Assembly: GCF_002234675.1 (NCBI RefSeq)
Contig: NC_019859.2
Coordinates: 3,813,240 to 3,877,239, forward strand
Reading direction: 5' to 3'
DNA: 64,000 nucleotides
From: Oryzias latipes
Taxonomy: Eukaryota > Chordata > Actinopteri > Beloniformes > Adrianichthyidae
Position 1 is the stretch's first letter. Every line of letters starts with the position of its first letter. Both the position numbers and the translations under genes were made by a program. Below, one piece after another: positions 56,421 to 64,000 of the stretch. Under the pieces are notes generated by a model, which worked only from the letters and a program-made list of their open reading frames with translations, searched no databases and was not told where the DNA came from.

Positions 56421-56473
56421 AATAAAAGGTTACGTTCAGTCAAAAAAAAGATGACCCTTCTGGGGAAAATAAA
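56421..56473 (+). terminator. tomm20 polyadenylation signals
   Basis: Two AATAAA hexamers, at 56421-56426 and 56468-56473, lie about 470-520 nt after the tomm20 stop. They are the first good signals in the 3' UTR, so cleavage probably occurs shortly after one of them. Confidence 0.55.
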
Positions 56474-56664
56474 ACCTTCAAAAAGTCTCACTTGGTCTCC
56501 TGAGAGTTTGTGTCTTTGTAGGCCGACGAACGACAGCAGCTTTGTTTGATTCCACCACAACAACTGACCTGACCTGCAAATCGCCCAAACGCCTGATCTT
56601 GCAGAGCTGTTTACGTTTGATTTGCAGAGGTTGGCTGCAACTGATCGTCTTTGGAGCTTCTGTC

Positions 56665-57215
56665 AAACTCTTCCCAGTGGTCTTTTAATTATCACTATCC
56701 TGTTTTTAGCCAAAATGTAACATTTCTAGAACCGTTTCTAGAAATGCCCCCCCTATGTGTTCTTCCTCTAACTGCATTTTAGTTTACCCTCCATCCCTCC
56801 TTCATGTGGACACCCCTGAGGTTTCTTCGTTTTTTCCAATTTAGTTTAGTCTGTTTGTTGGTTCAATTTGGTATTTTCTTATTGAATTCTATGTATTCAT
56901 GAACCTTTTGATTTTCTGTTTTACTTTTTCAATTACCGATACGAAGCCCATAGAGACGACTGTCGTTGTGAATTTGGGGTATATAAATAAATGGAATTAA
57001 ATTTACCATCACCAAGCATGAAGGAGGAGTGAATGAATAACGGACACATTGGAAGCGCTTTAGGCGTCTGGAAAAACGTAAATCCAATCCATTATTATTC
57101 ATTTGAACAAAGAAATACTCAAATGGAGTTTTTTTACTAAATTTTGTTTACATATGTCTTCCCTCAAGAGAAAAATGTCACAAGAACACGCTTAAAACAA
57201 AAATACAATTTTATT
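56665..57215 (+). repeat. Family A repeat, copy 12 (split)
   Basis: The left part 56665-56760 (TTCCCAGTGGTCTTTTAATT) and the tail 57100-57215 (GAACAAAGAAATACTCAAAT, CACAAGAACACGC) are separated by about 340 bp of unrelated AT-rich DNA that ends TATATAAATAAATGGAATTA and may itself be an insertion. Confidence 0.6.
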
Positions 57216-57404
57216 ATCGCCTAGAGGCTTCCGTTGCTCTTTTATCAGAAGCTCTGCTAACTGTGGTTGTGAGATTCTTAAGCTTCTAATTGCAAAACTG
57301 TTTATGACTTAGCATATTTTGAATTAATACAACAAAAGTTAACACTAGTTATCCTAAATAGACTATCCCATCCTTTTTTGGAGCCTGCTGAATCCCTTTC
57401 AGGA

Positions 57405-57625
57405 TCAAACATCTCCAGTTGCTGGAGCCTATCTCAGCTATTCGGCGATGGTGGGGCACACCCTGAACGGGACGCCCCACCCTCACAGTCACACCTGGGG
57501 ACATTTTAGAGTCACCAGTCAACCTATGAAGCATGTTTCTGGACTGTGGGAGGAAGAACCCAGCTGGGGTTCAAACCAGGGCCTTTTTGATGAGCGCTAA
57601 CCACTACACCACCTTTGCAGCCAAT
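57405..57625 (-). repeat. Common teleost repeat, larger copy
   Basis: Reads GCTGGAGCCTATCTCAGCTA, GGGACATTTTAGAGTCACCA, CATGTTTCTGGACTGTGGGA, GAGCGCTAACCACTACACCA: the reverse complement of the family's GGTGGCGCAGTGGTTAGCGC head. It lies between the convergent 3' ends of tomm20 and rbm34. Confidence 0.65.
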
Positions 57626-57772
57626 TGGCCTACATATATCTATAAATATGAACACATTTCCAGCATCTATCATTTTATTAGTTTGGTTTCAGATTTTTAA
57701 AGTTAATTTTGCGTTAATGACTTCTATGAAGTTTATAAAATGATGACCGTGTCCTCCGTATTTTGAAAACAT

Positions 57773-57778
57773 TTTATT
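57773..57778 (-). terminator. Probable rbm34 polyadenylation signal
   Basis: AATAAA on the minus strand about 310 nt after the rbm34 stop codon. It is the nearest canonical hexamer I found downstream of the last exon, and the actual cleavage site is inferred. Confidence 0.4.
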
Positions 57779-58087
57779 ATTTTGTTTTACAGAAATGTTG
57801 ATTCCTGGAGCTTTCTGTGAATTAAATGTTTTCTTTAGAAATCAAACTGACACGGAACAGCAGATGCAACAGAAACATGATCGGGTTCTGGGTCAGAAGT
57901 GACGCTGCCGGCTGCAGGAACGCATTTCCCCCGTAGATGACAGCGTTTGCAGAAGAATCTTTCCCTGATTTTTGGACAAATGAGGGAACGGATGGTCTGG
58001 TGGGGTCCTCGGATCTCCGTACTGAGAGATCTTAATGACCGGCAGAACAAAAAGTTCCGGTAAAAAGCAGAAAGTCTCTTCAGCAGT

Positions 58088-61000
58088 TCAGATATGAACC
58101 CTGTTCTTTGCCTTTCCTTTCTTCTTTAGACCTTTCTTTTTAGGCTTTTTGCTTGGATCTACCATCTCGCCTTTAAAGGAGGTGGACTTTTTTTCGGACT
58201 TCTGCTGATTGCCAAAAACCTTTTTGGAAGATTTGAAGCGTCCGGGACTTTTGTCTTGCCATGAACGTTTGTTCTTTGCGGGTTTCTTGGCGGTTTCTTT
58301 GCCGCCGGTTTGGTTTTTCTGTTTCTCCTTCTTCACGGACCTCTTCACGCGGATGGAGCGTCCCTCCAGCTTGGAGGCGTTCAGTTCCAGTGCGAGCTGC
58401 ACCGAGTCTGCGCTCTGCAACAGGGAGACTCAATCTCAATTAAAGCTGCAGGAGGTGTCGTCCTGCCACTGGCTGACCGGCTGCTGCACACGACACATTC
58501 ATGACGGAGAAGAAGAAAAAAAAAAAACACTTTTCCAAACGGCGTCTTTCTGTTGCTTTTATCTCCATAGCAACAAGTTTAGTTTTTGATCACCTTGCGG
58601 TGGCGAACAGATTTATGTCATTGTCTGACGAAACTACAAAAGTAACATTTTGGATTTCCTTGGCAACAGAGCGCATGTCATATTCTTTCCTTCAGCTTGA
58701 AGCAAAGTTTAATGCATTATATGTTCATAACATTACAGAGAATAAAGTGCGAGCCAACAGGAAAACGCCAATTTTGCAAGCTTGCCAAGTGAATGCCGTT
58801 CAAAATGTGCAAATGTTGTTTTTTTGTTGTTATTTTATCGAGTAGCATCCCAGTGATGCTCCATTGGTTGGGAGGCGATGGATCAAAATTCCTAAGAGGA
58901 GCTGATATTAAAGATGTTTTTTTTTTAAATCTCTGTGAGATCAAAGGTCAATAAACCTTCTTTCATGGTTGTAAACTTATTCTGGCAGAATGTGTGAAGT
59001 TTTGTGAAGATCGCTAGAACAGAAGTTTTCTTTCCCATATTAATGGGAAATGTCAAAATTTTACACTTTGCCACAAAATGGCCATCCCATAATAAGTGCA
59101 TAACTTCTTTTGGACACAAGTGTTTTTTTTTTTTAGTGGATTTGAAAATATCAGTTTGTGCTCCTTAAGAGATTTTGGCCCCACTCATGTTTTTAACGAT
59201 TTCTCATCATTTTTTGGTGCCAATTTTGGTGAGTTTTTGAGTTTGTGCGTAATTTTCGCTCAAAGGCGCAGAAAGAAAGAAGAATTGAAAAAAACAAACC
59301 TTCAGTTTAGCAGTGGGACAGACTAAAACTAGATGTACTTAAAAACATTCAACCACAAATTACAACCTTACTTATGGCTAAAAAGAAACTTCCATGCTGC
59401 AAAGAGAACTGCTTGATGGTTCTGGTTCATCTTACCTCAAACAGGACGTATCCAAATCCTTTTCCCAGTCCTGAGTCCTTGTCCCGCACCAGTCGCACTG
59501 CTTCCACTGTCCCGCAGGTCTCGAAGTGCTTTCGGAATGCCTGCTCATGTATATCTGCTCAAAAAAAAACAAAACATGTTCCTGACATCTGAAATCTCTG
59601 ATCTTGCAGTGTTTCACGAGTTTTGTCATCCAACAACTCACCAAACGGCAGATTCCCAACAAAAACGGACCGCTTGTGATCGTGCTGCGGGACAGAACAT
59701 TTCTCATCAGACTCCTGCGTTTTTGTCGACTCGGCAAGTTATTTCAGTTTGTAAACTCACAGAGGAGCCGTCTGTCGCTCTGTCCACTCGGATGTTGTAG
59801 TTCGTCTCCACCTCCATGCCGTTGCTGTTGAATCAAAGTGACAGTTTGGCAAATACTGAGTCAATTTATAATCTGGGATTATGTCCGAAAAAGGCTGCAC
59901 CTCTCCAAAGCCCTGATGGCCCCCGCCTCTTCTTTAAACACCACATAGGCGTTCATGCTTTTCCTCTGAGGATGAACTTGTCGTCTGGAAAGCAAAATAA
60001 ATAAAAAGAATTTCAAGGAAGAAACAGGCTCTTCAACTGACACGATAATCCAGATTAAAAGAGATCTCTGCAGATGTGAAAGCAGAACAGGAGCAAAGCT
60101 GCCACCCAGAAACTGAACTGAGCTGGTTTTTAAACTCCATTCAACTGCCGTTAACCTACTTTTCAGAAATCAGGTGAAAATGTCCACGGAAAAGAAAAAC
60201 AATCCAGAAAAAAAATGAAGAGTGGGACTAAAATAGATCCTTGTGGTACACCACGACAGTCTATGATGTTTAAAAACAGTGCCAGGTAAAAACCCACTCC
60301 GATCCTCTTCTGATCTGTTCTTAAAGCGTTTCAGTGATCTTTTAATAATGATTATGCCGTTTTAGCTATAATCTAAAACCCTTTGTCGTTTTCTAGGACA
60401 TAGTTTCTGCAGAGGGGCAGGGACAATTAGCGTGGAGCACCCCGTTCCCCTTCCCCTCATCCATAACAGAGTTTTCCGATTACACACTGAACTGCTAGAT
60501 TACAGCCCCTCACACGCCTAAAATAACATTAGCGGTGCAACAAAAATGGCGAGCAAACTCTGGAGCTATTCAGCCGTTTGATCCAGATAGCAGGTCAAAC
60601 CAGATTCTAAAGCCAGACCAAATTCACACCAAATACAAAAGAGACACATATGTAATCTAAATATTATTTTTATATTAACTCAGCAGGAAAAAATAAATCA
60701 CTAAATTTGCCCAGGAATGTACCTGATAGCTGCAAGTTTTCGAGACATGGCGGGATCTTCTCTGACCTGCAGTCACAAAATGAAAGAAATCACAGTCAAA
60801 ATGAGAACTCAAACGGAAATCTTGCTGAAGAATCTGTGCTTTTATTTTTATTTTACCAGAGAGCGAAAGCGAATTGATTCAATGGATCCTTTATCCTTGA
60901 AGAGATTCAACACGGTCTGCAAAGTGGCCAAAAAATGAATAACAAATCAAATCTGTGCACAGTCGATGATAAAAAACACAAACAAATGTTTTCAAATGTG

Positions 61001-62943
61001 ACAGATCAAACACGTCACAGGTTATAACTACATTTGTGCTCCGCTCACGTCAGAGACTTTCTCTTAAGAAGTATTTTTAGTCATCAAAGCATCAAAAACC
61101 ATAAAAATCCTTTTTCCGCAGATCATGCTTTCAACAGTAAAGCACAGAAGCTGCATGAATTTAATTGATACGAACTTTCATTTGCAAAAAGTCTTCAGAT
61201 ATTGTCTGAATTTTTCAGTTTCTGTTATTTAAAAGGATAGCTGAGGCTTCAGGGTTTTTTTTTAAGTCTAAACCGATAATATTCTGCAGAAGGACCTTCT
61301 TCGTGCAGGTGACAGGAAGGTTGCCGACGAACACCGTCCTCTTCGTCTTTGTTGCCTCCTCGTGTTTTCTGGCTTTCATCTTCTGCCTCTTCAGCACCCA
61401 GTACTCTGCATCCTGCTCTCTGTCCAACTCCAACACCTTCCTCTTCTTAATCTTCTTCTTCACTGAAGAATCATCTTGTTCTTCGTCATCTGCTTCCCGT
61501 AAGCTGCTCTCCCTAAAAACCAGCAGCAAAGACAAATCAAGAAAAAAAAAAACAGAGATATAGCTTTAAAATAAACCTGATGGTTTAAAGTCCCACTCCG
61601 ATCGTCTTTTGATCCATTTTCAAAATGTTCCCAGTGGCCTTTTAATACTGATTATGCTGTTTTTAGCCAAAAAAAAAAGAAGTTGTGTTGTTTTCACAGA
61701 CACAGTTTCTACAAGGCGACAGGAGTTCATTAGAAATTCGCCTCTGACTTGCAGGTGGAACTGTTGGCGCAGAGGAACCCCGCCCGAGAGTTCAGAGCAG
61801 GGAGATTGTGGCGCACCCAGCATACTTTCTACATCACAAATATGATCTTTGCAAACAACCTTTTCTTTTTATCTGATCCTGATTCACAGCGATTCGACTA
61901 AAGAAATCCTCAAGAATGTAATTTTAAGTTTTATCTTTTTTATATGCCATCCAGCATAAAAACAATGCCACAAGAACTTGTTAAAAACACAATTTTTATA
62001 GGAGTGGGTCTTTAAAGAGCAAAACAGAAAAGTGAATGAATCTGGGTACCTGTTTTCAACTTTCTGCTCTGCGACAGAGCTCTCTCTGGGAGGCTTCTTC
62101 TTTTTCTGTTTCTCTTGTCTTATTCCATCTGCACTTCCTTTCTGCAGCTCCTCTCTTTCCACACTCCTCGGAATTAGCTGCCAGAATCCAAAACACATTT
62201 CATTTTTATAGCATTACAGGTGGTCCAACTTTAAAACTAAGAAGAAATCGACATTTTGTGAATTCGTTTTGTAAATTACTGGTAAATGCTCTAAATTATT
62301 TGCTTAACTGTTGCAAATAAGATACAACCTTCAGTTTACACTTTGCTAAAATGAAAGGACACTTAATAAAACGGTTTGTTTAGTTCCTTCAGAAAGAATG
62401 ACGTGATCGGGGCCCCCAATGTTAACTTTGAAGGTATGTCGTGTACCTTTGGAGCAGGTTGGAACAGAAGAGATGAGGATGTTGCAGCTGTGCTGAATAA
62501 CACTGAAAGTGACCCAGAAGCAGCAGAGTTTTGCTGGAATAAACTGCCAGACACCTGACCCACAACATAGTCAGAGGACTGCAGTTCAGATGAGGAATCT
62601 CCTCTGAGGAAAGAAAGACACAGACAGACGTGGATGAAATAATCAATACTAGCCAGCCGGGACGCTAAAACACTACTGTTTGCAATTTCTACAATTATGT
62701 ATTGTTATGTCTAATGATCAAACTTTATTCAGATAATTCCAGCAAAAGTGACAGAAAACATCTTTTCGCACGAGCTCATTAAACAAAGTATAAACTTAGG
62801 GCTCCTCCGTTTGGACTTCACATAAACAATTGCTATATGCATAAAAACCCTTTTCGCCTTAAGTATTTTTCCTAATTATCTTTTTTTTTAATGTGGGTGG
62901 AAATAAATGTGTAAACAAACCTGCGGTGAGCTTTTTTCTTCAT
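58088..62943 (-). CDS. rbm34: RNA-binding protein 34 (11 coding exons)
   Basis: RBM34 is a nucleolar RNA-binding protein (relative of yeast Nop12) with two RRM domains. Exons in transcript order: 62921-62943, 62447-62603, 62050-62177, 61296-61512, 60857-60916, 60723-60766, 59901-59984, 59761-59824, 59642-59684, 59436-59554, 58088-58414. The total of 1266 nt gives 421 residues (human 430), with every phase matching. The start is [14 protein letters not shown] lysine- and acid-rich N-terminal half leads to RRM1 (about 161-260: RNP2 TVFVGNLP at 162, RNP1 NAYVVFKE at 221) and RRM2 (about 264-342: SVFVGNLP at 265, KGFGYVLFE at 305). A very basic tail, probably a nucleolar-localisation region, runs from about 345. 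Exon 4 ends with a weak donor, AAG/GTCCTT. Family A repeats sit in introns 3 and 6. It is convergent with tomm20 and divergent from tbce. RRM identity is secure; the first two exons rest on splice signals, phase and weaker similarity. Confidence 0.93.
60292..60605 (+). repeat. Family A repeat, copy 13 (rbm34 intron 6, truncated)
   Basis: Contains CCACTCCGATCCTCTTCTGA, GGACATAGTTTCTGCAGAGG, CATTAGCGGTGCAACAAAAA and TGGCGAGCAA, then stops after the TTTGATCCAGATAGCAG block. It is antisense to rbm34. Confidence 0.78.
61584..62016 (+). repeat. Family A repeat, copy 14 (rbm34 intron 3, both ends intact)
   Basis: The clearest copy: TTTAAAGTCCCACTCCGAT at the left and GGAGTGGGTCTTTAAA at the right. 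That gives inverted ends TTTAAAG(T/A)CCCACTCC and shows this is a non-autonomous DNA element rather than a SINE. About 433 bp. Antisense to rbm34. Confidence 0.85.
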
Positions 62944-63619
62944 GGTTTTCTTTCAAATATTCCAACCTCACTGTTAAACGTAGAACGGTTTGTGGTTTAA
63001 ATAAACAATGACCACCTTTCAACGTCAAATGTCAGACAAACACGTTTCTAAAAAAACAAAATTTAAAAACATGTTAAACACTGTTCGCACGTTTTCTTTC
63101 CTGACTCGGTACAGTTCGCCTTTAAATTAGTTCCCTCGCGAAACAAATATACAACGTTCCTATGCCCCCTCCCCCAAAACATATATATCTCTATAGGAAG
63201 TTTGATGAAAATAGAAAGTAAATTACAATAAGAAACATAAAAGAATAACAAGTATTTAACACAAGATGACCCAAATATTTAGATATAATTTAAAAACAAA
63301 TGATTTTGTAAGCACTTCCATGCCGGAAGTTTGTACAACTTCGAAATAAGCCGTTTCCGGTAAGCGACTACAAGCAATGACAAACATTTTCAGAACATGT
63401 TTGGATAAAATTATCTCTGAAGATTTTCGAAGCAAATTAACTCTAAATTATGGGCTTTTTCCTGTGCAGATAAATGAACATTTTAGGCAATGAGATCAAA
63501 CATTTAACTGACTTCGAACGGCTGCCTTGTTGTTGTTGTGCTTAAAATTATTGACACCCCGGTTTTTCATCTGGATCTCTCTGTGGTTCGGGTCGGTCCG
63601 TCTGGAGGAGGAGGGCGTC
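62944..63619. promoter_or_regulatory. Shared rbm34/tbce intergenic region, possible bidirectional promoter
   Basis: The two start codons are divergent and 676 bp apart. At 63314-63330 two ETS-type cores face each other (ACTTCC, 5-bp spacer, GGAAGT), the second being a good CCGGAAGT site, with another TTTCCGG at 63354. I see no TATA box at a sensible distance from either gene. Paired GGAA sites in TATA-less divergent promoters are common for housekeeping genes. That both genes use this segment is an inference. Confidence 0.5.
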
Positions 63620-63734
63620 ATGGGCAGCGAAGGCACTGAGCTGGAGGTGCCTGTAAACGCAGTGGGGAGACGAGTGTCCTGCGACGGGGAGAGAGCCACG
63701 GTCCGGTATGTGGGTCCGGTGCCCCCCACATCAG
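63620..63734 (+). CDS. tbce: Tubulin-folding cofactor E, first coding exon (gene runs off the window)
   Basis: TBCE is a chaperone that binds alpha-tubulin and works with cofactors C and D to assemble and take apart the alpha/beta-tubulin dimer. This exon encodes the first 38 residues plus one base: an MGSEGTELE start, then VGRRVSCDGERATVRYVG and PVPPTSG. That matches the beginning of the CAP-Gly domain in vertebrate TBCE (VGRRVEVNGEHATVRF...VPP). The donor after TCAG is GTAGGA at 63735, phase 1, the position expected before the PWLGVEW block. The rest of the CAP-Gly, the leucine-rich repeats and the ubiquitin-like domain must lie beyond base 64000. Intron 1 begins here and contains a repeat fragment at the window edge. 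The gene is head-to-head with rbm34. Confidence 0.93.
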
Positions 63735-63881
63735 GTAGGATCTATGACGATGCTTATTTATTTATCCCACGATTAGCAATCCATGCATCCACTCTAACCA
63801 TCTAAAATGGACTGATGCTGTTTCTTCTTGCACTACAAATGTTCACTGATTTTATGGTACATATAATAGAGTCAGTGTGTA

Positions 63882-64000
63882 CAGGTGGCGCAGTGGTTTG
63901 CGCTCTTGCTTCACACCTAATAGTTCCCCGTTTCAAGGCCCGACTGGGGATCTGAAACAGAACACCGTGTTTGGGTTTTCTCCGACATCCTCCCACCATC
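63882..64000 (+). repeat. Head of the common teleost repeat at the window edge (tbce intron 1)
   Basis: ACAGGTGGCGCAGTGGTTTG, then TTCACACC and GGGTTTTCTCCGACATCCTC. It is the plus-orientation start of the family seen at 57405 and continues past the window. Confidence 0.6.

Noticed and set aside
63882-63910. tRNA-like head GGTGGCGCAGTGGTTTG
   Set aside because: It is the start of a dispersed fish repeat, not a tRNA gene: no cloverleaf or proper B box follows.

Overview
The window is vertebrate nuclear DNA, almost certainly from a teleost fish. Three housekeeping genes with teleost/vertebrate-type protein sequences and short GT-AG introns sit at the right end, and the rest is AT-rich and packed with fish-type transposon relics: Sleeping Beauty-like Tc1, hAT elements with 8-bp target duplications, TTAA-site MITEs, a solo LTR and LINE fragments. 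An acanthomorph (perhaps medaka-like) fish is a guess, not something the sequence proves. There are no bacterial operons, CRISPR arrays or phage genes.

Layout. From 1 to about 40 kb I recognise no known protein-coding gene. The stretch is unique-looking AT-rich DNA between copies of several repeat families. I name these A (about 0.5 kb, ends with TTTAAAG(T/A)CCCACTCC, 14 copies in the window), B (140-215 bp, TTAA-flanked, 3 copies), C (about 0.35-0.4 kb, ends near ACTGTATATGAGAACTGGAC, 4 copies), D (about 0.5 kb, 2 copies) and E (2 diverged copies). Single elements include a fold-back element (6.4-7.1 kb), a MITE with perfect 34-bp inverted ends (16.4-16.8 kb), and an hAT element carrying a solo LTR (28.7-29.7 kb). 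Two sets of splice-bounded open segments, 33.6-36.0 kb and 40.4-49.3 kb, could be unannotated small genes but match nothing I know.

Right end. tomm20 (5 exons, plus strand, 50526-55948) encodes the outer-mitochondrial-membrane import receptor. It runs toward rbm34 (11 coding exons, minus strand, 58088-62943), which encodes a nucleolar two-RRM RNA-binding protein. About 0.7 kb beyond rbm34, and divergent from it, is the first coding exon of tbce (plus strand, from 63620), the tubulin-folding cofactor E with an N-terminal CAP-Gly domain. The intergenic rbm34/tbce segment carries paired ETS-type GGAA sites and may be a bidirectional promoter. The three genes are linked by conserved vertebrate synteny (human 1q42.3 has the same three), not by a shared pathway. 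Their introns have absorbed copies of the same repeats that fill the left part of the window.
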